Assembly (NCBI RefSeq): GCF_000203795.2 | Contig: NW_006281112.1 | Location: 427,080 to 491,079 of the forward strand | Reading direction: 5' to 3' | Length of the DNA stretch: 64,000 nt | From: Batrachochytrium dendrobatidis JAM81 | Lineage: Eukaryota; Chytridiomycota; Chytridiomycetes; Rhizophydiales | In this document: one piece after another, positions 22,377 to 32,612 of the stretch | How positions within the stretch are numbered: the first letter of the stretch is position 1 | Layout of the letters: each line of letters begins with the position of its first letter | Notes under the pieces: model-generated | Seen by the model: only the letters and a program-made list of their open reading frames with translations | Databases searched by the model: none | What the model was told of the DNA's origin: nothing | Program-made: the position numbers and the translations under genes

Positions 22377-24435
22377 ATGAGGCATCACTACCACTCTTTT
22401 GCTGACAAGGATGTAGAGCATTATTCAGAAGACAACCAACCGCTTTATCAAGACTTGTCTGAACCACTTTCTTTGTCCACTAATGTCTTGCATTCTGCTG
22501 ATAAACATGGTTTAAACAGTCCTCGAACTGCTGACTATGGTAGGTTGAGTTGACTGTATCATTGGCACATGCCTTTTAAAACACTTTTATACACTCGAGT
22601 GTTATTAGGGGATTGACTCATGCTTTTGTGTTCATACACATGTAATAAACTATTTAAAGATGACCATTTACAACACCATGATTTAGCCAAGAAACATGCC
22701 AACTACAATATGCACGAATCCTACAATGGTCATGAAAAACAGTCCTACTCTTACCATTACATTGACTCTACAAGCTCAAAGAACCTTTTTCTATCCAAGT
22801 ATATGCCATGCTGGAAAAATAAAGTGCATTCAAAACTGGCGATTGTCTGCTGGACTATCTTGGGAACTGTCATTGCTTTTACCATCATGGTTTTGCTAGC
22901 AAGGAATTCCATGTGGTATTGTCTTGGACATCATGCTAGTCAGTTTCAAAATACAGTAGTTCTCATCTCAATTGATGGATTTCGGCCGGATTACCTTGAT
23001 AGAGGCCTGACTCCAAATCTAAACAAGATTGGTAAATGGATATTTCAAATCGCTTAAACCTCTGACTACACTGGATAATTGCCAGCTTTATACTAAATCT
23101 GATTCGCACTATTCAAATCAATTCTTTAGCTTCAAGTGGAGTTCGAGCCAAGTATATGCAACCATCATTCCCGTCCGTCACATTTTCAAACCATTACACT
23201 ATTGCCACTGGACTGTACCCCGAATCTCATGGAATTGTCGGTAACATATTTTACGATCCAGTTAGAAATGATACGTTTTCATACACTGATCCATTAAATA
23301 ATGGAGATGGCTATTGGTGGAAAAAAGGAGAACCGGTATGCTATTTCATTATTTCGCTATGCAGTTGTTGGCATTTAACTTATTATAATTGCCATGTCTA
23401 TAGATTTGGGTTACTGCAGGTCGACAAGGCAAGATTTCTGCGACATGCATGTGGCCTGGTTCTGAAGCAGAGATTCGAGTAGGTGATTTTAATGATTTAA
23501 ACATCGAATCCATCACTAATATTTGAATCTCATAATGGGTTTAGGGATACCGACCAAATCATTGGGTAAAATTCAGTCCAAACATAACCGATGACCAAAA
23601 GTTATCTACTGTCATGAAATGGATTGATCTCCCACAAAAAAAGCGTCCGTTATTTATTTCTCTCTACTTTCAAGATGTTGATCATGCTGGTCACATGTTT
23701 GGTACTCACTCCAAAGAAGTAAACAACTCGTTGATTCAAATCGATACAACTATGGGAAAGTTTTTTGCAATGCTGCAAGACAGAAATATTGAAAACGCAA
23801 TCAATCTTGTGATTGTAAGCGATCATGGTATGGCGAATACATTTCCAGATCAGATTGTATACCTTGATGATTTTGTGGATTTCTCTACAAGTCGCGTTAT
23901 CGTAGATGGTCCAATCATCAATATATATCCTCCTCCAGATCGTGAGTCGTTGTACATTGAATTGTAAATTATGCTTATATGAATGTAGACAGAATGTAAC
24001 ACTACTTTTTGAATAGAACTTGACTCTATCTCGGATGCATTGGCAAAAGGTGCTCGTCAAAATGGCCACTTTCAATCTTATGTACGGTCTCAGATTCCAA
24101 GTGAATACAACTACAATGCAACAGACCGTATTGGTGAAATCATTGTTGTTCCTGAAATAGGCTGGATGGTAGTACCAGAAAGCAACAATTCAACATCTCA
24201 ACCTGTCTGGATTCCAAAAGGCATGCATGGATATAACAACTCGCTTCCAGACATGCGAGCCTTGTTTATTGGGCACGGCAGTGCGTTTAAATCTACTTTG
24301 ACTCATCGCATCACAGATCCATTTGAAAACATACAAGTATATCAGCTTTTGACAAAGATTATGGGACTGAAACCTGCACAAAACAATGGTACTACAGAAT
24401 GGTTGACTGAATTTAGCAATCGATGGCTTAAATAG
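22377..24435 (+). CDS. Type II membrane ectonucleotide pyrophosphatase/phosphodiesterase (NPP family)
   Basis: Exons are 22377-22539, 22660-23031, 23130-23335, 23404-23478, 23545-23941 and 24017-24435, 543 aa. A histidine-rich cytoplasmic N-terminus precedes one membrane anchor (LAIVCWTILGTVIAFTIMVL, about residues 114-136), so the catalytic domain should face the outside or the vacuole lumen. Alkaline-phosphatase-superfamily motifs are all present: SIDGFRPDY (metal Asp), FPSVTFSNHYTIATGLYPES (Thr nucleophile in VTF), GEPIWVTAGRQG, DVDHAGHMFG, VSDHGM, and GMHGYNN before FIGHG. The family hydrolyses nucleotide phosphodiester and pyrophosphate bonds. Substrate preference cannot be read. The acceptor at 22659 is chosen because TTATTAG upstream leads into a stop. 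Confidence 0.93.
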
Positions 24436-24452
24436 GCGTAATGCCACGAATA

Positions 24453-25324
24453 AATCATTTGATGAATCTACAGTCGCATTCGTGCAAATGCAACATCAAG
24501 AGTACAAAATATACAATAAACAGCCATCTCATGTTTGATCAATCTTACTGTACAATATTGTTTCTAAACTCTGATTGATTAGGTTTTCTCTGCTCATTTC
24601 TGTATACACAACTGAACAAATGTTGCATTTTGATTTACATTTCTGTTTCAATACACTCCACATTCTTGACATTTTGTCAATCTACAATTTTGATTCGTCA
24701 AACAAACATTACAAGTAATAGAGTGGTTGGAACATATACGAATTTGGTCTTTACAGATGCATGGGCTTGTGGCGCAATGGATAGCGCGTCTGACTACGAA
24801 TCAGGAGGTTGCAGGTTCGACCCCTGCTAAGCTCGTTTCTTTTTTGTCAATAGTTTTATGATTATTGTTTTACTTTGGTTTTGTAGTCTACAATCACGAC
24901 TCTACTGTTTTTATTCAAGATATTGGTTTTACACACAATCGACACGATCATGCCATTGAACAAGCTGTTGTATCTTGATATCAGATCTGTTTGCAATCTA
25001 GTTTAACAATGATTGTATATCTCAAAAATGCAGCTATTGTTTCCGTGCCAATCACTCTATTACTTGTAGTATTCGTTTAGCGAATCAAAATTGTAGATTG
25101 ACAAAATGTCGAGAATGTGGAGTGTATTGAAACAGAAATGTAAATCAAAATGCAACATTTGTTCAGTTGTGTATACAGAAATGAGCAGAGAACCCCTAAT
25201 CAATCAGAGTTTAGAAACAATATTGTACAGTAAGATTGATCAAACATGAGATGGCTGTTTATTGTATATTTTGTACTCTTGGTTTTCATTTGCACGAATG
25301 TGACTGTAGATTCATCAAATGATT
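24453..25324. repeat. Large inverted repeat (about 280-bp arms) enclosing tRNA-Arg
   Basis: The left arm, about 24453-24733, is repeated as its reverse complement at about 25046-25324 with only scattered mismatches. For example ATTTGATGAATCTACAGTC and TCAATCTACAATTTTGATTC appear inverted on the right. The loop is about 312 bp. Each arm carries a variant of the MITE-family terminal repeat (CTACAGTCGCATTCGTGCAA) and shares interior blocks (AATAAACAGCCATCTCATGT) with the copy at 26061. This suggests two element copies in head-to-head inversion. Confidence 0.92.
24763..24835 (+). tRNA. tRNA-Arg (anticodon ACG)
   Basis: 73 nt with a full cloverleaf. The acceptor stem GGGCTTG pairs with TAAGCTC (two G-U pairs) and is followed by discriminator G. 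The D-arm stem is GCGC/GCGC. The anticodon stem TCTGA/TCAGG holds the loop CTACGAA. The T-arm is GCAGG-TTCGACC-CCTGC. No intron. A T-rich run (TTTCTTTTTT) directly downstream fits a Pol III terminator. It sits in the loop of the large inverted repeat. Confidence 0.96.
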
Positions 25325-25369
25325 GTTTATATCTACTTTATTTGAAATCAACTAGAACAGTATTCCTTG

Positions 25370-25633
25370 CTAGTTTTTACGATAATGCTGCACAAAGTGC
25401 CCACGATTGGAGTCGGTAGGAAACAATCCTCGTTTCATAGCAGTAGAAACATAGTAAACATGACTTTCCATTCCAATGGGTACATAATAAGGATCACGTC
25501 GTTGTAAACTGTGATGCTCAAATTCCCGCGATTCAACAGTGTGCATATTTGATACACTGTCAGTAAGTGCTAAAGGAATAGAAGCTACAAGCGTAACAGC
25601 ACCAATAGTTAGAGCCATGATTTCGCATTTCAT
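25370..25633 (-). CDS. Small secreted protein, 87 aa
   Basis: A single exon with ATG at 25633 and TAG at 25370. The first 24 residues form a convincing signal peptide (MKCEIMALTIGAVTLVASIP, ending LALTDS). The mature part is about 63 residues, basic, tyrosine-rich, with dibasic RR and no cysteines. RR before DPYY could be a Kex2-type cleavage site, which would leave a short mature peptide. No family recognised. Its stop is about 45 bp from the end of the large inverted repeat. It could be a secreted effector-like peptide, but that is only inference from size and signal. Confidence 0.6.
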   Translation of the reverse strand: MKCEIMALTIGAVTLVASIPLALTDSVSNMHTVESREFEHHSLQRRDPYYVPIGMESHVYYVSTAMKRGLFPTDSNRGHFVQHYRKN

Positions 25634-25944
25634 ATTATAATCTAGATTGGGCTATAGTTATGGATGATTGAATGGGGTTACACTATCTCATGCTTATATA
25701 CCTTTGGTGGCGTGAATGTATAGATAGGCTAAAATGCTGTGACAGTTGCTATTCAGCTGTGCATTATTGTGTATTGATCTATCACTACATCACAGCTAGC
25801 GATAAAAGGCATGATGACGGAGAGAAAAAGAAACGACCAGCAGCCATCACCGCAGTATGTATTATGTGTTTGCGAAGCACTTGCGTAAAATTCTTCAACC
25901 ACACGAAAGTGTGGTTGAGTTTGGTGATATTGTTTTGCAATATG

Positions 25945-26512
25945 GTGGATTGTCTGCTGGTTTGAATGGCAAGATCATTCATCACTTGTACCTTGTATAG
26001 TTCAGCGACAATCTGACTTGTTGAAATGGTCAATTGGTTGAACGATCTGCTCTCCTCAATTACAGTCGTATTCACGTAAAATGAATCACCAAAGTCGGAA
26101 TATATAATAAACAGCCATCTCATGTTTGATGATCAATCTTACTGGGCAATACTGTGCCCATTGACAAAATTGACAGGTCTTTCTCCTTCATACTCATTCT
26201 TGTACAAAAATACAATGTGAATGTTGACATTTCTGTTTCAATAAAATAAATAATCCATTTCCAATAGCAAATATGTAACGATTGTTTATTCCAAGACAAT
26301 CATTACAAGATCAATACAAAAGTGTTATTTTACGTGAATACGGTTGTAAAATACTTGACGCATCTCTTATTGGGTCGTATTCTGACACGATATTCAGCAT
26401 TCCACTTATATACAGTCTGTATCTTAACCAACTATGCAATGCATGAAAGTCGAGCTTTATATAATCAAAAGAAACATTCCCTATTCTCACCAACTGTAAT
26501 AAAAAACAAAAA
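25945..26512. repeat. Dispersed repeat R2, third copy, split by a MITE-like element
   Basis: The left part (25945-26060) matches 16285-16350, including GAATGGCAAGA and GACAATCTGACTTGTTG. The right part (26349-26512) matches 16400-16600, including ATATTCAGC, AGTCGAGCTTTATA and CTAATCGTAATAAAAA-like sequence. The two parts flank the element at 26061-26348, so the element inserted into a pre-existing R2 copy. The right edge borders tRNA-Gly. Confidence 0.6.
26061..26348. mobile_element. MITE-like element, best-preserved copy, nested in R2
   Basis: The left end TACAGTCGTATTCACGTAAAA and the right end TTTTACGTGAATACGGTTGTA are inverted complements with two differences. TA borders both sides. The length is 288 bp with no open frame of note. 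Interior blocks recur in the arms of the inverted repeat at 24453-25324. Confidence 0.88.
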
Positions 26513-26514
26513 CA

Positions 26515-26585
26515 TGCGCTAGCCCGGAATTGAACCGGGGGCTCATCGATGGCAACGATGAATTTTACCACTAAACCACTAGCGC
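26515..26585 (-). tRNA. tRNA-Gly (anticodon GCC)
   Basis: 71 nt on the minus strand. The acceptor stem GCGCTAG pairs with CTAGCGC, discriminator A. The anticodon stem CATCG/CGATG holds the loop TTGCCAT. The T-arm is CCCGG-TTCAATT-CCGGG. No intron. The downstream minus-strand sequence TGTTTTTGTTTTTT fits a Pol III terminator. Confidence 0.96.
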
Positions 26586-26991
26586 TTGTTGTAAACTTTT
26601 CAACATTTGCATATACTAATTTAATACTACTTGTATTATTTTGATTGGTTCAGAACCATAAAGTTTGATGACCCAATATTTGTTTTTATCGTCACAGAGC
26701 GACTGAAATAGAAATGCTTTTCAAAGTATGGCTGTAACTATTTGATAAAACCAGTGTAGTCATTAGAATCAAACTGGAAACGTTTATTTTTTGAGAAATG
26801 GACATTCGTTCATTTTGATAAATCCCATGATAAAAATCGGACCGAGTTTTAATTAGATTTAATATCAATCATTGAGTTGCAAAGAACCCATGTCACAACT
26901 CCAATACTATTCAGTCAATATATTTAATAATCTGGATCAGAGTGTGTGTAAAGGTGATTCAGTGGTCGAGATACAATGACACCGTCATGCA
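26586..26991. other. Spacer between tRNA-Gly and a minus-strand gene
   Basis: AT-rich, with no feature seen. Confidence 0.4.
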
Positions 26992-29016
26992 TTATATCCA
27001 TTCAATCACTTTCCGTACAATATCAAGTGTATTCAACACAACTACTTTTGTAAATTCATGAATGGTTGATCGACGTGGTGGACCAATATCAATTTCCTTG
27101 AACATGCTATCAAATCCAAACTCAAAGAGAGGAGGTGTGAAATACGTTTGATCTACGCTCAATGTTGTTGCAGTGTGAGTATTAGTGATGGGTGGAGTTG
27201 TACAAGAAACATGTAGAGTTGGATCGGAGTAAAGGGCTGTATTATCGAAAGCGGAAACTGGAGTAGGTGGAGTCCAGATCAAGCGAGTCGTATCATTCGG
27301 CACTTGGATGTTTTCTAATGTGGATATGTTGAGTGGTACAAGCTCATGCGATTTTGTTCGTGTTGGATGAGTTAATAACAGCGATCGTCGTATGCTATCT
27401 CCAGGAGTGGGCAGAGCACCACTCTTTTCTAGTGGCAATGGTACAGTAGATGGCACATGGGGAAATAAAGGTGGAGGTTGCGTAGTTGGATTTATCAATG
27501 TACTGGTGGAGTTTCCCAATGGAGAATAGGATTTCAGTTGTTCCAAAAACTCTGGTGAAACTTGTTCATTTAAAACCGAGGGAAACGTGGCTCTACGTTT
27601 GATTTTACGAGCAACAGGGATTCCCGATTTTAATCGTTCGATTTTTTCAAGTTCTTCCTTGACATTATTTGTCACATTCTCGGCATTTTGTGTACACATG
27701 GCGTATCTCTGCTCAATGGTAGAGAGAAGGGGAGTAATGGCAAGGATGATGCGGTTCCGCAAAAGTTGCTCTTCAATTGTTGCACTCAATGCTTGCAATC
27801 GCACACTGTTGAGCTGTACAGTTAAAGTGAGTCGAGTATACCGCTGTCTTTGAACAAATTCAAGCTTTGACTCGTCCATCCGTTGCACCAATGGCTCAGA
27901 GTTTTCCAACAACTTGAATTCATGTTCTCCAGCAATCTCAGATGTGCAAACAGCCGCAGAATGAGGATCAATTAGGCCATTGTAAGTCAATTGATCCAGA
28001 GTCATTTCATATTCTTCTCTTGCATCAGAAAAAGCTTGCTCAATAAGAGTGCAGTCACGAAACTGTAATGTTAGATCTGACAGGACACAGAGTGGTCGAA
28101 CAGGGATGCCCAGTTGGTCCAGTTCTTGGCGCCTAAAGCGATACTCAAACCTTAGCTGGGCAAGCGCTTCCAACCGATCCTGACATACACCTTGTAAAGC
28201 TTTGACTTTTACAACTTTATCGAAAAGAGACTGATTGATTTCAGTAAAATGGGTAGATATGTCGTAAATGGTCATTGCCGCGGATAGAATGGATTTATGC
28301 TGGTCCAATGCTTGGCAAATCAGCCCAGGAAGCAGTTGCTCTATTTCAGCTGCTGATGGCTCTTGAAAAATAGACTCGGTGCGTGATAGAATAGCTTCTT
28401 TAGTGATATTTGTCTCAGTTCCAGCAGATATTAATTCCAAGCTTTTTAATGGAGAAAAATGAACAAGATCATCAGCGGATGCCTGGTTTCCATCTTGCAC
28501 ACAGGATTCGTCATATCTCTGTTTGCCAAGTATATCTGCAGAGGACGATCCAACCGCACCAGTCTGGCGCAGAAACTCGACCCCAGGTATGGATTCAAAT
28601 GACGCTTGTTGTTGAGAATTTTTTGACAGCGATGGTTTTTTAATCAATGGTGATCGATAAGATGGTTCTTGCCTGTCATGGCCTACATCGGCCAAATCCT
28701 CTGCAGTCGATTTAGCCCATTCAAACAGCTTCTCTGTTGGAATTTTGAGTTTGCCAGTCTGAATACGAGACAGATGAGTAAAGTGCTCGTCAAAAGGTTC
28801 GGTAAACGGGACAGGATATCGAGTAATGTCAAGAATATTTGGAGCAGATTCAATATGTGGTCTTTTTTCAAATATTTCATTATATTCCATGCAGGATGGA
28901 ACTGTTTGGTCCTTGTGTAGTATGAATTGTGAAGACAGGTCGGTCGATTCTAGTTGTAATGTTGCTGATTCTGGTGGTGTGAGGGGTGCCATTGCATTTG
29001 CATCCAAAGTCTCCAT
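26992..29016 (-). CDS. Hypothetical coiled-coil protein
   Basis: Minus-strand open frame with first ATG at 29016 (METLDANAMAPLTPPES), giving about 674 aa. The frame continues upstream to 29226 without an ATG, so a 5' exon is possible. The acceptor-like TTGGCAG just before the ATG points the same way. The middle (about residues 240-500) is helical and charged, with likely coiled coils (IEEQLLRNRIILAI, VTNNVKEELEKIERLKSG). It is followed by a basic KIKRRATF segment and a long P/T/S-rich disordered tail. No family recognised. Confidence 0.6.
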   Translation of the reverse strand: METLDANAMAPLTPPESATLQLESTDLSSQFILHKDQTVPSCMEYNEIFEKRPHIESAPNILDITRYPVPFTEPFDEHFTHLSRIQTGKLKIPTEKLFEWAKSTAEDLADVGHDRQEPSYRSPLIKKPSLSKNSQQQASFESIPGVEFLRQTGAVGSSSADILGKQRYDESCVQDGNQASADDLVHFSPLKSLELISAGTETNITKEAILSRTESIFQEPSAAEIEQLLPGLICQALDQHKSILSAAMTIYDISTHFTEINQSLFDKVVKVKALQGVCQDRLEALAQLRFEYRFRRQELDQLGIPVRPLCVLSDLTLQFRDCTLIEQAFSDAREEYEMTLDQLTYNGLIDPHSAAVCTSEIAGEHEFKLLENSEPLVQRMDESKLEFVQRQRYTRLTLTVQLNSVRLQALSATIEEQLLRNRIILAITPLLSTIEQRYAMCTQNAENVTNNVKEELEKIERLKSGIPVARKIKRRATFPSVLNEQVSPEFLEQLKSYSPLGNSTSTLINPTTQPPPLFPHVPSTVPLPLEKSGALPTPGDSIRRSLLLTHPTRTKSHELVPLNISTLENIQVPNDTTRLIWTPPTPVSAFDNTALYSDPTLHVSCTTPPITNTHTATTLSVDQTYFTPPLFEFGFDSMFKEIDIGPPRRSTIHEFTKVVVLNTLDIVRKVIEWI

Positions 29017-29389
29017 TGAGACTGCCAAGTAGCGAACAGGAATAGCAGAAAGTGAGCCTTTATTAAAAGTAAATTCTAGATATGATAGTCTAAACTGAGA
29101 TAATGCTGTTATTGGAGTTCTTGAATAAGATGCCCATTCCAATTTGAACAATTTGACAAGAAGCACCAAAAGCAAATCTGGCAAAGCGGAAGATGCAGTC
29201 TCGACCACTGAGTCTGCATTGGGCAACAGGAATCAGTATTCAGCTCTTTTGAATGGTATGCTTAGTCAAGATACAATTAACCATCTTTTGATAGCTGTTT
29301 CTACTACCATTTTGTCGAAAACTCTTAATATTAGCTCCAATCCGACTTTTAGACCAATTTGGTTGAAACTCGCATAGTTTAATATATAT

Positions 29390-30109
29390 TTAACGACCAT
29401 CCATAAGCATGACATATCCAGGTAAATCGTACTCCTAAATTAATCAAATTGATTTAGTCGGAATTAAACAACAAAATATAGAGCAGATGGATTAAAGCTT
29501 ACTCGCATAACATGTGCCAGAAACGGCTTAATAAGAGCAAATGCGACTAAAGTTGTGGTCAGGATTATGAATGCATATACAATAATTTCATCCTTGAAAC
29601 TTCCTCGTTCTAAAACAATCAAAAGGGTTAGAATTGCCATTCTCTAAAACAAGATCCAATCATGGAGCTGGTAGTTGGATTCACATCTTATGTAGTCGAG
29701 TCGAATCCAAACACACATCTCGACATTTGGTTGATGCTAGTATCAAAAACTTACGAAAGCAAACAGCTGTCCAAGACTCATCTCCACGAAGTGTAGGCGA
29801 TGGACTGGGTGATATACTCTCACTACTAGTACTGCTTGTTGCAGTCAAACTCACAGATGTTGTAGTAGCTGGTATATCCACTTTTGGTAATGGCATAAAA
29901 CAGGCATTGCTCTCTATGCAAAAGAGCTTGGTGCATCCATTGCAGCTCGGTACACTAAGGATAGTGGAGTTGGGAGCACATTCACATTTGCAGAGAACAG
30001 TGACATTGGCTGCTGTAACGGATGTCGCTGTAAAAAATAGAAAGAGTGTCATTGTCAAGATCTTTGATAGCCAAATATTTGATGCTGGCAATGCTGATGT
30101 GTTTGTCAT
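29390..30109 (-). CDS. Small cysteine-rich single-pass membrane protein
   Basis: Exons (minus) are 30109-29755, 29609-29503 and 29434-29390, 168 aa, phases joined. A hydrophobic N-terminal signal (ILTMTLFLFFTATSVTAANV) leads to a compact cysteine module (LCKCECAPNSTI, CNGCTKLFCIE). An S/T-rich stalk then reaches AVCFQRGSFKDEIIVYAFII, where the membrane helix starts, and a short tail ends in MDGR. By memory this C-K-C-x-C / C-x-x-C-x4-C plus C-F-Q-R-x-S-x-K-D-E arrangement recurs in uncharacterised fungal membrane proteins; that match was not searched. The function is unknown. The junction that rebuilds CFQRGS crosses an intron. Confidence 0.72.
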
Positions 30110-30467
30110 GTCAATGTAATACAATCAAACTGTGCATTGGCTTCAAGAGTCGAGCAAGGTTGAAAACAGGCTTGAATCTATGATAAAAACTTGCTCAAAC
30201 TCTGTATTTTCCATCAACATGTTGTTGTCCATCTGAAATCACTATTGTTAAACATATGGACCGACATTTTATTAAAAACTTGATATATGAACATCTCAAA
30301 ACTATAAACACTTTTGATGTCAAACCACTGATACTATCAACACTTTGATATGTCGAATCGTCCATTAGAATCAATGCCAAGCATACTAGATATTAATAAA
30401 TATGTCCAAACAGTAATACCAATCGATTTGGTTACAATGTGTTCCAATTGATCCCACTCGGCGCATC
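30110..30467. other. Spacer between two minus-strand genes
   Basis: AT-rich, with no feature seen. Confidence 0.4.
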
Positions 30468-32182
30468 TCATAATGCCTCGAGTGCAATACGCTCCAGTGT
30501 CTCGGTTTCCATTTGTGGCAAAAAATCAAACACAAATCGTAGCTCGTCTAACCCAAAAGGCCGGTGCAGTGCTTCAAGTGCTTCAAGTGATGAAATCGTC
30601 GATGCCAGTGTGCATTGAGATGGCTTGACGTGACAATCTGTCAACTGTGATGCTGACCAATCCGTCGTTGTACACATCGACTGGACTGCATTGTCGCCAG
30701 ATTTGGATGTATTGGCTATACAGTTACAATTCACCACAATCAATTAAACGAGTTTACATCTGGTGCATATACGATTGCTGATATCCATTGCAATCACAAC
30801 ATGCATTCAAAGTGTTCAGTCAACTATTCTTACTCATCACCAAATCCGATCCGTTTACAACCGACTTGGATGTCTTTGTAGTAATCAATGCACGCTTTTT
30901 TGGGTTTGGTTTACATTGCAACGACGCAGCTACCAACGGATCGGTCGGTGCATAATCACTAGCAGTCGTGGTACGCATAGCACGGAGCGGAGTCAGTGCT
31001 CGCAAAATAGCCTGCAACAAGTTCTTGAGATAATTCTGTAAAGGAATCAACAATAGCGACACATCAAGCACGGCTCAATCAACACATTCGAAATGTAATG
31101 GTCGGCTTACATCAAGTGCAAATGAAATCAGTTTGGCTGATTCCGGCGTAGGTGGATCTCCCAGTCCTTGAATTCCACTTATAAACCGGAGTCGTTGCTC
31201 AAGCATATCCATCAATGGAAGATCGCCTTCATCCTTGCATGACCTAGGAATCGAATCTATTCCTAATGTCATGATGTTGGAGTGAGTTACTGTTTGCAAA
31301 TCTGGACATTCAAACGTTATATTAGAACCGAGACTAGAGCAAGTATGCATACCAACAGGGAATCCGTTTGGAAAGAGCACTTTCTTGGAAGGCGGCAAAA
31401 CCGGTTCATCTTTATGCTTCTGCAAGGTTTATACCAACACGCATCAACACTGAATTAACAGCTTGTATTGCAACACAATGTTGGATACCAATCTAAATGG
31501 ACTCGAATCCTTACCACAATACCCAGTCCAATGAGTCGTTGACGATCTTGAGAAGAAAGCGACATGATCATGGCAGTGGTAAAGCGTTTCTTGATCTCCA
31601 TGGGCGATAGCAGTTCTTCCTGAGCAGGACGTTTCAAAGAGTTTGCGATCGAAGTGACGGATATTTCGATGGGAGCAGCAAATGCCAGACTATTCTTTGG
31701 AACAAAGTCAGTGTCGGGTGGGCCAGTTGGTGGAGGAACACCAGCTTGTAAGTTGTAGCATATGGCCAAGATGAGTTTATTGTGTAGACTCGCTAACATT
31801 CCAATGCATGAGATGATGAATGGTTGTGATGGACATGAACATTAATATGAACATCAACATTAATATGAACATGGCAAGAGCCAATTCAGGAATATCAACA
31901 TGACGGGTATGAGGATCACATACGAGACCATGAACACAGTACAATGAATGCTACATGGAACAGGTTACCTTGAACACCAGTAAGCATGTCCACTGTCGCC
32001 ATATCAAAGCTCTGTTTAGAGCAGCGACCATTCAAGAATGAACGCAGTAATGACCAGTAAGCCGGTGCATGAAATGGACCCAAAGAATCAGCAAGTTCCT
32101 GCTTGATAGCTGTCAAGTCCATACGATGCAATGGCGTATGATGCATAGTATCTGGCTGGATATGAACCGTTCCTGTTCCCAT
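30468..32182 (-). CDS. HFI1: SAGA complex subunit Ada1/Hfi1 (TADA1)
   Basis: Five exons (minus): 32182-31969, 31792-31515, 31419-31111, 31035-30834 and 30715-30468, 416 aa, all phases joined. Ada1 is a core structural subunit of the SAGA co-activator and pairs with TAF12 through a histone fold. Visible features are the N-terminal Ada1 segment (MDLTAIKQELADSLGP, YWSLLRSFLNGRCSKQSFD, then LHNKLILAICYN across an intron) and a P-rich linker. Then come SPMEIKKRFTTAMI and LPLMDMLEQRLRFISGIQGL, and a C-terminal NYLKNLLQAILRALTPLR helix that fits the histone-fold region. The length is close to animal and fungal homologues. The assignment rests on pattern recognition. Confidence 0.83.
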
Positions 32183-32612
32183 TATGTATCGAATCTCTTG
32201 GTACTTGTTCCAACAGTCCTGATAATCCTGTTAGTCTTGATAACCCTAATAATCCTGATAACCCTAATAATCGTTATCAAAGCCTTTCAACTGCAAGTCT
32301 ACCGACTGGTTGGCTAACCGTTTCTATTCATGACTATCAATCTTATTTCCTACTATCATGATTATCCAACACTCGATACTGTATTAACATGCTCTTTTGG
32401 CTCAAAGATCTACACGATCCAATACTAATCAGTCGATCATGAACAATATCTGAATCTTTATTGTAAACGTTTGTGGTCATGACAAATACAAATCAATCGA
32501 CTGGGCAACTGATGACTAAATCAGTCACACTCGTTATTTTATATTACTGCCAAGATATCAATGTGTTGACAGTTTGGATCCATTAATGTAATAACCATCG
32601 TGTTAGTTTAAA
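32183..32612. other. Spacer with a short AT-rich tandem tract
   Basis: About 32218-32290 is a degenerate tandem tract of CCTGATAA, CCCTAATAA and similar units. Nothing else is seen. Confidence 0.45.

Noticed and set aside
22609..22659. Upstream acceptor TTATTAG for ENPP exon 2
   Set aside because: Using it leads to an immediate in-frame TGA. The acceptor at 22659 keeps the frame.
25900..25920. Short hairpin AACCACACGAAAGTGTGGTT
   Set aside because: A 20-bp stem-loop with no following T-run or neighbouring gene end that needs it. It may be chance.
32218..32290. CCCTAATAA-like tandem units resembling telomere repeats
   Set aside because: The units are irregular (mixed CCTGATAA and CCCTAATAA), few in number and lie between ordinary genes. 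There is no evidence of a telomeric or interstitial telomere array.
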